Shown piece after piece: positions 48,536-58,184 of a DNA stretch of 64,000 nt. Within the stretch, counting starts at the first letter, position 1. Each line of letters begins with the position of its first letter. The position numbers were made by a program, and so were the translations under genes. Below the pieces are notes generated by a model. It worked only from the letters and a program-made list of their open reading frames with translations, was not told the DNA's origin and searched no databases. The stretch is taken from assembly GCA_937891765.1 (NCBI GenBank), contig CALAGQ010000124.1:49685-113684 (forward strand), written 5' to 3'. This DNA is from an uncultured Nitrospina sp. (GTDB lineage Bacteria > Nitrospinota > Nitrospinia > Nitrospinales > VA-1).

Positions 48536-49216
48536 TCAATCCGAAAATCTGAACTTGACTATATACCAGATGGCGGCGAAGCCGTCTTTCCAGGTAATTT
48601 TTTTTCCTTCTGAATAGTCTCTGCCACTGTATGAGATGGGGACTTCATAGACCCGGAATTTATTCTTTGCGACCTTGGCGGTGAATTCGGGTTCAAAGCC
48701 AAAACGGTTGCACTTGAAGGTCAGGGTATCGTTCACTTTTTTTGTGAAGACCTTGTAGCCGGTTTCCATATCGGTCAGGTTCAGGTTGGTGAACATGTTC
48801 GACAGGGTGGTGAGGAATTTGTTGCCGAGGTAATGCCAGAAAAACAATACTCGATGAGTGCCTCCCGTAAATCGGGAGCCATACACGACATCCGCCCGCC
48901 CATCCAGAATGGGTTCCAGCAATATTCCATAGTCGATGGGATTGTATTCAAGGTCCGCATCTTGAATGATGATGATGTCTCCCTGAGCCTTGGAAAAGCC
49001 GGTTCGCAATGCGGCGCCCTTGCCTTTATTGCGATCATGGTAAAGCACCTGAAAATTTTCCCGGTCCTCATATTCTTTCAAGACATCCCGTGTTCCGTCG
49101 GTGGAGTGATCATCGATAAGGATGATTTCCTTCGCGTGGTCCACAGCCTCGACCCTGGAAATCAGGGTGCGGAGCGTATCGCGTTCGTTATAAATTGGGA
49201 TAACGATAGAAAGCAA
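48536..49216 (-). CDS. Glycosyltransferase family 2 (dolichyl-phosphate-mannose synthase-like)
   Basis: A roughly 226-residue soluble or membrane-peripheral GT2 enzyme. [11 protein letters not shown] opens the GT-A fold; [19 protein letters not shown] and D-A-D-L-E-Y (the DxD metal site) follow. The ending [15 protein letters not shown] is typical of the polyprenyl-phosphate sugar synthase group. TTG 49216 is the most likely start because it lies nine bases after the DUF5989 gene; a longer frame exists. The sugar donor is unknown. Confidence 0.85.
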   Translation of the reverse strand: MLSIVIPIYNERDTLRTLISRVEAVDHAKEIILIDDHSTDGTRDVLKEYEDRENFQVLYHDRNKGKGAALRTGFSKAQGDIIIIQDADLEYNPIDYGILLEPILDGRADVVYGSRFTGGTHRVLFFWHYLGNKFLTTLSNMFTNLNLTDMETGYKVFTKKVNDTLTFKCNRFGFEPEFTAKVAKNKFRVYEVPISYSGRDYSEGKKITWKDGFAAIWYIVKFRFSD

Positions 49217-49224
49217 TTTAAGGT

Positions 49225-49404
49225 CTAGAATAGAGTGTAAATAAAGGGGGCAACGGCGCTCCCCTCTGTCAGGACGATAAGCAGGCTCATCAGTAACATG
49301 ATGAAGACAATGGGCCCCAGCCACCACTTTTTCCGGGTTTTGAGAAAATCCCAGAATTCTGCTAATAAGGCGACTTTACTGTCTGGATCGGATGGGTTAC
49401 TCAT
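49225..49404 (-). CDS. DUF5989-family small membrane protein
   Basis: A 59-residue protein found in an otherwise empty gap. It reads [16 protein letters not shown], then one hydrophobic helix, then the conserved end [13 protein letters not shown]. That pattern matches the DUF5989 family, which is often found next to carbamoyltransferase and SxtJ-like genes. Here it is immediately upstream of a GT2 gene. Function unknown. Confidence 0.8.
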   Translation of the reverse strand: MSNPSDPDSKVALLAEFWDFLKTRKKWWLGPIVFIMLLMSLLIVLTEGSAVAPFIYTLF

Positions 49405-49507
49405 TAAAAGATTCCAATTTTAATTAATACAAACTCGATTCTAGAACAAGAAATGCCTAAAGTCTAAAAAAACTTATCGGGATTTATTTGTAAAACCTTT
49501 AACGGGC

Positions 49508-50044
49508 CTAGGGCTGCTCAGGTAGAAACTCCATTTTCCGGGATAAAAAATTGCCGGCTACTCCGGTCAAAATCCCGGTAATCAGGGCCAGCGAGAAGAA
49601 AAAGGGCAGCAAGACGAAAAAGGAGGATTGCTTTATAAGGAAAAAATAGACACAGATTGCGGTCATGAAAGTATGGGTGTAGGCTCCACAAACACTGACG
49701 CCAACAAGGCTGAAGGGCCCCTTCCCACCGTTGTAAACTCCACACATGATTGCGGTGCCGGCCAGACCTCCTGTCAGGCTGAGAAAAAAGGTGGGACCTA
49801 AAAATGTTCCCGCGAGAATGGAGCCCAGTATGACTCGGAGTAGGGTTACTATAAAAGCCTCCCGGCTTCCTAAATAAACCAAGGCCATAAGTGTCATCAG
49901 GTTGGCCAGTCCCAATTTGATCCAGGGTGAGGGCAAGGGGAGCAGGGCTTCAAGGCGGTGCAATATGACCCCCAAGGCCACCATTAAAGCCATGATGACT
50001 ATTCTCTTGTTGTGCGCAATGCTATCGGGCATTTCAGGTTTCAT
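49508..50044 (-). CDS. Gx transporter family protein
   Basis: A 178-residue polytopic protein of the Gx transporter family, formerly called heptaprenyl diphosphate synthase component I. Features are R-I-V-I-M-A-L-M-V-A-L-G, P-L-P-S-P-W-I-K-L-G-L-A-N, then about five helices. Its start overlaps the clpC stop (ATGA), so it is translationally coupled. The substrate is unknown; members often accompany FMN-linked electron-transport or polyprenyl genes. Confidence 0.8.
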   Translation of the reverse strand: MKPEMPDSIAHNKRIVIMALMVALGVILHRLEALLPLPSPWIKLGLANLMTLMALVYLGSREAFIVTLLRVILGSILAGTFLGPTFFLSLTGGLAGTAIMCGVYNGGKGPFSLVGVSVCGAYTHTFMTAICVYFFLIKQSSFFVLLPFFFSLALITGILTGVAGNFLSRKMEFLPEQP

Positions 50045-52491
50045 TTTCCATTGGAGAAGGTGTATTTGCCACCCTTGAGTGCCACTTTTATTTGATCGCC
50101 CAACTCGAAGTCTCCGGTCAGAATTTTCATGGAGATAGGATTTTCGATTTCACTTTCTATTAAACGTTTTAAAGGTCGGGCACCATAAACTTCGCTGTAA
50201 CCATCCTCTGCAAGTTTATCGATGGCTTTGGCTTTCATGCTGATGGACAGGTTTTTATCGTTCAGGCGTTTATTGAGATTTTGAATCATCAAATCGGCAA
50301 TGGCGCGAATATTTTCCTTTGTTAAGGTATGAAAGACAATCAAGTCGTCAAGCCGGTTGAGGAATTCAGGCTTGAAGAGTTTTTTGGCTTCGTTGATCAC
50401 CAGAGTTTTAATAACCTCATATTGTTTGCTGGCTTCGGTTTTTCCAAATCCGATGCCTTTATTGGGTTCAGAAATGGACTTCGAACCGATATTTGAGGTG
50501 CCAATGATGATGGCGTTTTTGAAGCTGGTCACTCGACCATGGGCATCTGTCAGTCTGCCGTCATCCAGTAGTTGCAGAAGAATATTGAATACGTCAGGGT
50601 GCGCTTTTTCCAACTCGTCCAGAAGAATGACAGAGTAGGGGTGTCTGCGAACTTTTTCGGTCAGTTGGCCTCCCTCGTCATATCCGACGTAACCCGGTGG
50701 CGATCCAATGATTTTTGAGACGGAATGTTTTTCCATGTATTCGGACATGTCGAGCCGGATCAGCCTGTTCTCGTCATCAAGAAGAAATTCTGCAAGAGCT
50801 TTTGCCAGTTCCGTTTTTCCTACTCCGGTGGGGCCAAGCAGGAGGAAGGACCCGATGGGTTTATCTTTTTCCTTAAGGCCCGCCCGGTTTCTTCGAATGG
50901 CATTGCTGACCGCTATGATGGCGTTGTCCTGCCCGATGACTCTTTTGTGCAGGTTGGCTTCCATATGGGTCAGCTTATCCTGCTCGGTCTCCTGAATTTT
51001 ATTGACAGGAATTCCCGTCCACTCTGCCACCACATTAGCTATGTCTTCGGCAGTGACATTATTGTCCATCGTTGCGAGAGTTTTTTTCCAGTCTTCACGT
51101 TCCTTTTCAAGCTTATTATCAATGGTAATAATTTTCTGACGCACCGAGGCGACAGTCTGAAAATTTTGTTGCCCAAATGCTTCTTTCTGTTTGAGGTTCA
51201 ATTGGTTTTTTTCGTTTTCCAATTCCCGGATATGAGTGGGGACATTAATCAGGGCCAGGTGTTTCTGGGCACCCGCCTCGTCCAGCAAGTCCACAGCCTT
51301 GTCGGGCAGAGCCCGGTCGGAAATATGTTTTTCAGAAAGTTTTGCGGCGGTGACCAGGGCTTCATCCTTGTACAGGATCGAGTGGTGTTTTTCATAGCGC
51401 GACTTCAGTCCATCCAGAATCTTAATGGTGCCTTCAATAGAAGGTTCCTGAACGAGAACAGGCTGAAACCTTCGCGACAGGGCTTTATCTTCCTCAATAT
51501 GTTTTTTGTATTCATCCAACGTGGTGGCTCCAATGCACTGAAGTTGTCCCTTGGAAAGGGCGGACTTGAGCATGTTTGAGGCATCAACGCCTCCTGCTCC
51601 CGCTCCGGCGCTGACAATCGTGTGGAGTTCATCAATGAAAAGGATGATGTTTCCCTGCGCGGCGATGATTTCGTCTTTCACCGCTTTCATACGTTCTTCG
51701 AACTCTCCACGCATTTTGGCGCCGGCTATGAGTTCTGACATCTCCAACACTTTGACCCTTTTGCCCATCAAAGTTTCTGGCACTTCGGCGTTGACGATTC
51801 TCTGCGCCAGCCGTTCTACGATGACAGTTTTCCCCACTCCCGGTTCGCCGATGATCACGGGATTGTTCTTTCTCCTGCGGGAAAGAATCTGGATGATGCG
51901 GTTGATTTCTTTTTCTCTCCCGATAACAGGGTCCAGAGCCCCTTTGCGGGCCAGGTCGGTCAGGTCGGTGGTGAATTGCGCCAGGATGTCGGATTTACCT
52001 TCGGCGTCTTTTTCGCCGATGGTTCGGCCCCCGCGCATGCTATCAATCTCGCCTTTGACTTTGTCGTAGGAGATTCCCATCTCCTCAAGAAGGGCGGGCA
52101 TCCTGCCCAGGTTTTTGTCGAAGAAGGACAGGAACAAGGCTTCCAGCCCGATAAATCTATCACCCAGTTTTTTGGACTGCTCCTGGGCCGCTTTAAATAA
52201 AGCTTCGGTTTCTTTGGGAACCTGAATATGTCCGATAGCGGCACCGTGAAACTTTGGTTGGTCTTTTTGCAGAGAATAAATTCTATCAATAATTTTTTGG
52301 GGGAGCTCCAGATCATGAGGGTAGGCGGCTTCAAGAATTTCCATGATCATGGAATCCTCCTGCGCCAACAGTCCTAGTAAAACAAAATCTGGAGTCAATG
52401 TATCCTGATGCAGGTTGATCATTTCCATCGAACCTACATTGAGCGCCTCGATCACCTTGTCCGTAAAATTACGAATATGTTGTTGAAGCAT
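50041..52491 (-). CDS. clpC: ATP-dependent Clp protease ATP-binding subunit, ClpC-like
   Basis: An 816-residue Hsp100 unfoldase with two AAA+ domains. Two P-loops are present, G-E-P-G-V-G-K-T and G-P-T-G-V-G-K-T, with Walker B motifs F-I-D-E-L and L-D-E-L-E-K-A. The linker is a short UVR-like coiled coil (Q-N-F-Q-T-V-A-S-V-R-Q-K), not the long ClpB M domain. A ClpP-docking I-G-F loop occurs near residue 670. This points to a ClpC-type proteolytic partner and not ClpB. The N domain is intact. Coupled with the Gx transporter downstream; the deacetylase gene is four bases upstream. Confidence 0.85.
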   Translation of the reverse strand: MLQQHIRNFTDKVIEALNVGSMEMINLHQDTLTPDFVLLGLLAQEDSMIMEILEAAYPHDLELPQKIIDRIYSLQKDQPKFHGAAIGHIQVPKETEALFKAAQEQSKKLGDRFIGLEALFLSFFDKNLGRMPALLEEMGISYDKVKGEIDSMRGGRTIGEKDAEGKSDILAQFTTDLTDLARKGALDPVIGREKEINRIIQILSRRRKNNPVIIGEPGVGKTVIVERLAQRIVNAEVPETLMGKRVKVLEMSELIAGAKMRGEFEERMKAVKDEIIAAQGNIILFIDELHTIVSAGAGAGGVDASNMLKSALSKGQLQCIGATTLDEYKKHIEEDKALSRRFQPVLVQEPSIEGTIKILDGLKSRYEKHHSILYKDEALVTAAKLSEKHISDRALPDKAVDLLDEAGAQKHLALINVPTHIRELENEKNQLNLKQKEAFGQQNFQTVASVRQKIITIDNKLEKEREDWKKTLATMDNNVTAEDIANVVAEWTGIPVNKIQETEQDKLTHMEANLHKRVIGQDNAIIAVSNAIRRNRAGLKEKDKPIGSFLLLGPTGVGKTELAKALAEFLLDDENRLIRLDMSEYMEKHSVSKIIGSPPGYVGYDEGGQLTEKVRRHPYSVILLDELEKAHPDVFNILLQLLDDGRLTDAHGRVTSFKNAIIIGTSNIGSKSISEPNKGIGFGKTEASKQYEVIKTLVINEAKKLFKPEFLNRLDDLIVFHTLTKENIRAIADLMIQNLNKRLNDKNLSISMKAKAIDKLAEDGYSEVYGARPLKRLIESEIENPISMKILTGDFELGDQIKVALKGGKYTFSNGK

Positions 52492-52494
52492 ATG

Positions 52495-53445
52495 TCAATT
52501 CACCAAATTAGAAGTTAACAAGGTTTGCACATGAAGCCGGACCGAGTCGCCTAGCGCATCATAGTCATAGCCGCCCTCCAGCATGGAAAGCAACCGCCCA
52601 TTGCAAACATCCCCGGCAACCCCCATTAGTAACTCGGTCATTTTTCCAAAGCAATCGGTGGTTAGTTGGATTTGAGCCAGAGGATCGTTCTGATGGGCAT
52701 CAAAGCCAGCGGAAATAATTATCAGGTCGGGTTTGTAGCGTTGGATTTCCGGGATCAGTTTGTGTTCAATAGCGGATAGGTAATCGTCATCCTCCGAGTA
52801 GGCATCCATGGGCAGGTTCAATGTGGTTCCCAGTCCATCGCCAGTGCCGGTTTCTTCTTCTGCGCCGGTGCCCGGATAAAAGGGGTACTGATGGGTGCTG
52901 CTGTAATAGATGGAGGGGTCACTATAAAATGAGTGCTGGGTGCCATTGCCATGATGAACATCCCAATCGAAAATAAAAATTTTATTCAACCCCTTTGCTT
53001 TCTGTGCATACCGGGCGGCAATGCCGACATTGTTGAACAGGCAGAATCCCATAGCATGATCTTGTTCGGCATGATGGCCCGGAGGCCGTACAGCACAAAA
53101 GGCATTATGGATACTGTCATCGATGAGCTGGTCGATGGCTTGAAGTCCCGCCCCGGCACTCAATAACGCAGCATTATAGGAATCGGCGGAGATGACGGTG
53201 TCTGCATCCAAATGCCGCACCTCGTCAGCGCAACTCTGCTCAATGCTCGCCACATAGCCCGCATCATGCACCATGGCGATTTCTTCTGGAGTGGCCTTGC
53301 GGGGTTGTATTGCAATGAGGTTGTTGTAGAATTCAGAGGACTCCAGCCGACGCTGAATGGCTGTGAGTCGGCCAGGGTTTTCGGGGTGCGGTTCGGTTTC
53401 ATGCCTAAGATAAAATGGATCCGACACGTAACCCGTTTTATTCAT
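52495..53445 (-). CDS. Histone deacetylase superfamily protein
   Basis: A 316-residue zinc-dependent arginase-fold hydrolase. H-P-E-N-P-G-R-L opens the fold; R-P-P-G-H-H-A (tandem histidines), F-D-W-D-V-H-H-G-N-G-T-Q (zinc Asp/His) and S-A-G-F-D-A-H follow in order, so the active site looks complete. Bacterial members include acetylpolyamine amidohydrolases and AcuC-type protein deacetylases. The operon with clpC suggests protein quality control, but that is inference. Confidence 0.88.
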   Translation of the reverse strand: MNKTGYVSDPFYLRHETEPHPENPGRLTAIQRRLESSEFYNNLIAIQPRKATPEEIAMVHDAGYVASIEQSCADEVRHLDADTVISADSYNAALLSAGAGLQAIDQLIDDSIHNAFCAVRPPGHHAEQDHAMGFCLFNNVGIAARYAQKAKGLNKIFIFDWDVHHGNGTQHSFYSDPSIYYSSTHQYPFYPGTGAEEETGTGDGLGTTLNLPMDAYSEDDDYLSAIEHKLIPEIQRYKPDLIIISAGFDAHQNDPLAQIQLTTDCFGKMTELLMGVAGDVCNGRLLSMLEGGYDYDALGDSVRLHVQTLLTSNLVN

Positions 53446-53519
53446 CTGCTAGTTGCCTTCCTTAGTTAGAGACTCGAGAATATCAGAATCCTCAAACCGA
53501 AGCAACTTCCTTAAAGTTC

Positions 53520-54653
53520 ATGAATCCTGTAGAAAAAAAAGAGAAATTGGCGGGCCTGAAGTCATTCGCCGAGAGTTTAGGCTTTGACGGATTCGGAGTC
53601 GCCAGCCCTCAATTAGGCTTGGCCGGGGAGCGATTCGGCAATTGGCTGGATGCGGGTTACGACGGTGAAATGGCCTATCTGCGGCGCGGTGAGGAGAAGC
53701 GGAAAAATCCTGATCTCGTGCTGGAAGGGGTGCAAAGCATTCTGTGCTTTCGCACCAACTACTACACAATAGAAAAGGATATGAGTTATGTAGAGCATCG
53801 TGATATTGCGGATATTTCCATTTATGCTTTGAACAAGGATTATCATGATACCATCACGCCACGTTTGCGGCAGATGGAGGAAAAAATCAAAGAGCAGTTT
53901 GAGGGATGCCGGACCAGGATTTATGTGGATACAGGGCCCATCCTCGAAAAGCCTTTGGCCCAACAAGCGGGCTTGGGATGGATTGGCAAGCATACCAATC
54001 TTCTCACTCAGAGTACGGGGTCCTGGTATTTCCTTTCTGAAATTCTCACCGATATAACTCTTTCTCCGTCTCAACCGGCTGACGACCATTGCGGCACCTG
54101 CACTAGTTGTATTGATATTTGCCCGACAGATGCCATCATCGCTCCTTATGTTCTGGATTCGAAGCGCTGTATTTCCTATCTCACTATTGAGTTGAAAGGG
54201 GTCATACCCGTTGAGTACAGAAAGGCAATCGGCAACAGAATTTATGGTTGTGATGATTGTCAGATTGTCTGCCCGTGGAATTCACATGTGGTCAAAACCG
54301 ATGACCCAGACTTTCAGCAGAAGCAGGACACACTCAAGTTGATGGATCTGATTCAGATCAGCCAGGAAATGTTCAGCCAAAGATTCAAAGGCAGCCCGAT
54401 CAAACGAATCAAGCGAAGAGGACTGCTTAGAAATGTAGCCGTCGCCTTGGGCAATTCCGGCAACCGGCAGGCCATCCCTATCCTGCTCAAGGTGTTGGAT
54501 GACGAAGAACCGTTGATCCGGGCACATGTGGTCTGGGCATTGGGCGAACTTTCAGGGCCTGAGGTTCTCCCTGTTATTCGTGAGAAAATGAATAACGAAA
54601 AAGAAAAAATCGTCCTCGAAGAACTGGCGAAGGTGGTAGCCCGATTTGCGTAG
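53520..54653 (+). CDS. queG: Epoxyqueuosine reductase
   Basis: A 377-residue cobalamin-dependent iron-sulfur enzyme that makes queuosine at the wobble base of GUN anticodon tRNAs, including tRNA-Tyr. Ferredoxin-like motifs are C-G-T-C-T-S-C-I-D-I-C-P and C-D-D-C-Q-I-V-C-P-W. A C-terminal HEAT-like repeat, about residues 300-365, has V-A-L-G-N-S-G-N and W-A-L-G-E-L. The N terminus is canonical. Divergent from the deacetylase gene. Confidence 0.92.
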   Translation: MNPVEKKEKLAGLKSFAESLGFDGFGVASPQLGLAGERFGNWLDAGYDGEMAYLRRGEEKRKNPDLVLEGVQSILCFRTNYYTIEKDMSYVEHRDIADISIYALNKDYHDTITPRLRQMEEKIKEQFEGCRTRIYVDTGPILEKPLAQQAGLGWIGKHTNLLTQSTGSWYFLSEILTDITLSPSQPADDHCGTCTSCIDICPTDAIIAPYVLDSKRCISYLTIELKGVIPVEYRKAIGNRIYGCDDCQIVCPWNSHVVKTDDPDFQQKQDTLKLMDLIQISQEMFSQRFKGSPIKRIKRRGLLRNVAVALGNSGNRQAIPILLKVLDDEEPLIRAHVVWALGELSGPEVLPVIREKMNNEKEKIVLEELAKVVARFA

Positions 54654-54709
54654 AGAGCAAACGTTGGCAGGTATCTTTAAGCGGCTTTTAATTTTATTGT
54701 AGGGACTTT

Positions 54710-56983
54710 ATGGAACAAACTCGATCTTTGTGGGTTCTTTCAGGACTTTTCCTGATCGCTCTGGCCGTTCGTGTTATATATTTTATCGAGCTCTCCCAGA
54801 TTCCCTATTTTGATACGGTCCTTCCTGTTTACGATCATTTTAATTTTGATCAGGGCGCGTTGAATTTCGCCGCAGGTGACGGGCTGGCCCAGTCCCCCAA
54901 TAACAGCTATTCCCCTCTGTATAAGTATTTTCTGGGCAGTCTTTATTTTCTCTTTGGCAGAAATTTTTATGTGATTTACGGCCTGCAATTTACACTGGGA
55001 GCCGTGGGTGCTGTACTAATTTTTCTGATTGGTAAAAAGCTGTTTGATGTTCCTGTTGGCCTCTTGGCCTTTGCAGGATTTGCTTTCTATTCCACGGAAA
55101 TTATTTATGAAGGCATCATCCTCCGGGCGGCCTTCATCACTTTTCTTGGGATTCTTTCGTTCTATATGTTGATTCGCTTGCGCGAATCTACCACCCCGCT
55201 GATGCTGACAGGTTGCGCCTTGACCCTGTCTTTGTTTTTTCAATCGCGTCCCAACACCTTTCTGTGTCTGCCGTTTGTCATTTTTTATATTCATCAATAT
55301 GTCTTTGAAACCTGGGACCCCCAAAGGCGGTTGAAGGGGTGGGGAATGTTTTTGATCCCTTTGTTACTTTCGTTTATTCCTTTGTTGGTTCAGTGCTATC
55401 TGGTGCATGGCAGGTTTGTATTTTTTGACTCCAGCGGCTCCACTGCGTTTATGGCTGGAAACTTTATTGATTATCCCGGTGTGGGATTTGATCCAAGTCT
55501 TTTGACCTTGTTTCAGGAAAAGCACCAGATGGAAAATCTGTCTCCCGTATCGTTTATTTTTCAGCAGGTCATGAGCGATCCTGTTGGATTTTTAAAAATG
55601 ATCGGGCGTAAGTTTTATTTTTATTTTAATGCTCTGGAAGGGGCCTCTAACCTTTCTATTTATCTTTACCTGGAAAACTCCAGAATATTGCCTTTTATGA
55701 TCAACCAATTTTCTTTGTTTTCCGCTTTAGGTCTGATGGGGATTGTGCTGGCGCTCCAAAAGCGGGAGAAAATTTTTCTGTTGTATGCCTTTCTGGCCAG
55801 CCTGATTCTATCCGTGGCTATTTTCCATGTGGTGGCTCGTTTTCGTATTCCGTCCGCACCGTTTTTAATTCTCTTTGCCGCCTACGCGGTAGGCAGGGCC
55901 TGCACTTGGTGGGGGCAGAGGCAATACAAGTCTATCGCAGTTTTTACTATGGTCTTTCTGGCTTTGTTCTATGGGTTGCGGGCCCCAGAGGGTTATACCA
56001 AGGTCCGTTATGTGGATTATTGTAATTGGAGCACGGCCTATTTGCAGGAAGAGAAATGGTTTGATGTGGATAAAGCTGAGACTTATGCAATTCAATGCGT
56101 GGAAGCGAAGAGACAATTAAGTTCCGATTTGGGAGTGACCAATGCGAGTTTGGCTTCTATTTATAAACTTTATGGGGCGTATTTAATTCAGCAGCAGGAT
56201 GAAACCGCAGACAAGATTTTGCAGCATGCTTTTTCTGTCGACCCATTTGACTCCGAGTTATACCGGATGTATTCCGATTTCCAGGCGGGACGCAATGAAA
56301 CCCGGTCGGCGATCCGCCATCTGCAAATCAGCCGTGTGGCGAATAAAAACGATGCAGTACCGTTGAAGACCCTTATCCAGCTATATTACAAAAATGACAG
56401 TGATCCGGGCAGGCTATTGGTGGTTTTGAAGACGGTATTGCCCGCGGAAAAAGATCCGGGGATCGCTCAAAAAGTGAAGGATGAAATTCACCGGCTGGAA
56501 GGTTTGCTTGCGACAAAAAAGGATGGGGTAAAATCGTCTACTGCAAAGGCTCGAAAATATCTTTCAGAGGGGAAATGGCAAGCGGCTCTGGATGAGTATG
56601 AAAAACTGAATGCCTTCAATGCTTCCGATGCCCGTCTCCTCATTGAGCAGGGAGTGGTCTACGAAAACTTGAATGATGAAGAAAAAGCGCTGGATTCTTT
56701 TTACGATGCGTTACTGATCCCGGGAGATCATTCCGAGTTGAATAAAAATCTGGGGAATTATTATTTGTCTGCCGGAAATCCGGTTCTGGCGATGCTGCAC
56801 TGGACGCGATATTTGGAAACTTCACCCAAAGAAGACGAATATCTTCCGGTTCAGGAACGGTTGAAATTTTATTCTCAGCAGGTGAGGATGAAGAGCCTGT
56901 CGAAGCATATTTTTGGCCTTTCCGACGAGCAAAATCGGCACCTCTATAAAATCTACCGCAATATGAAAGTGGAATTGGGCTGA
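54710..56983 (+). CDS. GT-C membrane glycosyltransferase with C-terminal TPR region
   Basis: A 757-residue protein. The first about 440 residues form some ten membrane helices of the PMT/ArnT-like GT-C fold; the early acidic loop F-N-F-D-Q-G-A-L and the following S-Y-S-P-L-Y are where GT-C enzymes hold their catalytic acid. The last about 300 residues have no helices of that kind but show TPR-like repeats (Y-R-M-Y-S-D-F, W-Q-A-A-L-D-E-Y-E-K-L, A-L-D-S-F-Y-D-A-L). It would transfer sugars from a lipid carrier to a periplasmic protein or glycan. Substrate unknown. Confidence 0.75.
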   Translation: MEQTRSLWVLSGLFLIALAVRVIYFIELSQIPYFDTVLPVYDHFNFDQGALNFAAGDGLAQSPNNSYSPLYKYFLGSLYFLFGRNFYVIYGLQFTLGAVGAVLIFLIGKKLFDVPVGLLAFAGFAFYSTEIIYEGIILRAAFITFLGILSFYMLIRLRESTTPLMLTGCALTLSLFFQSRPNTFLCLPFVIFYIHQYVFETWDPQRRLKGWGMFLIPLLLSFIPLLVQCYLVHGRFVFFDSSGSTAFMAGNFIDYPGVGFDPSLLTLFQEKHQMENLSPVSFIFQQVMSDPVGFLKMIGRKFYFYFNALEGASNLSIYLYLENSRILPFMINQFSLFSALGLMGIVLALQKREKIFLLYAFLASLILSVAIFHVVARFRIPSAPFLILFAAYAVGRACTWWGQRQYKSIAVFTMVFLALFYGLRAPEGYTKVRYVDYCNWSTAYLQEEKWFDVDKAETYAIQCVEAKRQLSSDLGVTNASLASIYKLYGAYLIQQQDETADKILQHAFSVDPFDSELYRMYSDFQAGRNETRSAIRHLQISRVANKNDAVPLKTLIQLYYKNDSDPGRLLVVLKTVLPAEKDPGIAQKVKDEIHRLEGLLATKKDGVKSSTAKARKYLSEGKWQAALDEYEKLNAFNASDARLLIEQGVVYENLNDEEKALDSFYDALLIPGDHSELNKNLGNYYLSAGNPVLAMLHWTRYLETSPKEDEYLPVQERLKFYSQQVRMKSLSKHIFGLSDEQNRHLYKIYRNMKVELG

Positions 56984-57060
56984 TAAAGAGGATTCCAGCG
57001 CAACAAACAAAACAACCGTTGATCCCACATAGGTTCCCGTCCTATAATCAATAAATTCTA

Positions 57061-57125
57061 ACTGCTAACGGGCAAAAGCCCATTAAGCCGAGATAATGTT
57101 TGCGAGTCCGACCGGAGCGGTGGTT
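57061..57125 (+). repeat. Dispersed structured repeat, copy D
   Basis: ACTGCTAACGGGCAAAAGCC, then CATTAAGCCGAGATAATGTTTGC and GAGCGGTGG, matching the core of copies A and B (CGTTGAGCCGAGA) with a shortened right side. The first in-frame hemE start codon at 57096 lies inside it. Confidence 0.65.
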
Positions 57126-57152
57126 CATTATCCCCTTATTTTGAAAAGGTTT

Positions 57153-58184
57153 ATGGAAAATTCAAGCGAGTACCGTTTTATAAAAGCCTGCCGGGGCGAA
57201 CCGGTTGATAAAACTCCGGTCTGGTTCATGCGTCAGGCAGGCCGGTATATGAAAGTCTATCGGGACCTCAAAGAAAAATACACTTTTCTGGAGTTGTGCA
57301 AGAACCCGGAATTGGCGTGCGAAGTCACCTTGCAACCCCTGGAGGTGTTGGGGGTGGATGCGGCCATAATTTTTGCAGATATTCTTCTTCCCTTGGAGCC
57401 GATGGGGACGGGTTTGGAATTTTCGGCGGGGGATGGTCCTGTGATCCCGCGTCCGGTGAAAGATAGAAAAGCTGTTGAAAAACTTATGCCGGTAAATGTG
57501 GAGGAGCAGTTGGGTTTTGTCGCCGACGCGATCCGTAGGGTGAGAAAGGAGATCAAAATTCCTTTGATCGGTTTTGCCGGCGCTCCGTTTACCCTGTGCA
57601 GTTATATGATAGAAGGCGGGAAGTCGCGGGACTTCACAACCACCAAATTGATGATGTATGACGCCCCCGATGTGTGGGAGATGTTGATGGACAAGGTTTG
57701 CACCATGCTGGTGGATTATTTGAAGATGCAGGTTTCTGCCGGAGCTCAGGCTCTCCAGCTATTCGACAGTTGGGTCGGGTGCCTGGGTCCCAACGATTAC
57801 GAAAAATATATCCTTCCTTATTCTCGCCGGGTTTTTGAAGGACTGAAAGATACCGGCGTCCCTGTCATCAACTTCAGCACCGGAACCTCGACGATGCTGG
57901 ACCTGGTGCAGAAGGCTGGTGGAGATGTGCTCAGCTTTGACTGGCGAATCCAGATGGATACTGCGCGAGCCTTGCTGGGAAAAGACCAGCCTGTTCAGGG
58001 CAACCTCGATCCGGTGACGCTTTTTGCGCCCTTGCCGGTGATTCGAGAACGGGTTCATGACATTCTCAAGCGCTCTGGAGGCAAAGGCTATGTCTTCAAT
58101 TTAGGGCATGGTATTTTGCAACACACGCCGGTAGAGCATGTCAAGGCAGTGGTGGACATGGTCCATGAATACCAGCATGAATGA
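57153..58184 (+). CDS. hemE: Uroporphyrinogen decarboxylase
   Basis: The 343-residue enzyme converts uroporphyrinogen III to coproporphyrinogen III. P-V-W-F-M-R-Q-A-G-R-Y is the substrate-binding signature; G-F-A-G-A-P-F-T-L and G-H-G-I-L-Q-H-T-P are also typical. ATG 57153 is chosen with a nearby AAAAGG. An earlier ATG at 57096 would add 19 residues encoded in a dispersed repeat. The next gene, hemH, overlaps its end. Confidence 0.95.
   Translation: MENSSEYRFIKACRGEPVDKTPVWFMRQAGRYMKVYRDLKEKYTFLELCKNPELACEVTLQPLEVLGVDAAIIFADILLPLEPMGTGLEFSAGDGPVIPRPVKDRKAVEKLMPVNVEEQLGFVADAIRRVRKEIKIPLIGFAGAPFTLCSYMIEGGKSRDFTTTKLMMYDAPDVWEMLMDKVCTMLVDYLKMQVSAGAQALQLFDSWVGCLGPNDYEKYILPYSRRVFEGLKDTGVPVINFSTGTSTMLDLVQKAGGDVLSFDWRIQMDTARALLGKDQPVQGNLDPVTLFAPLPVIRERVHDILKRSGGKGYVFNLGHGILQHTPVEHVKAVVDMVHEYQHE

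Noticed and set aside
50041..52491. Calling this gene clpB
   Set aside because: The linker is short and UVR-like, and an I-G-F loop for ClpP is present, so ClpC fits better.
57096..57152. Upstream extension of hemE
   Set aside because: The 19 extra codons are encoded in a dispersed repeat and do not resemble the family N terminus; ATG 57153 has a nearby AAAAGG.
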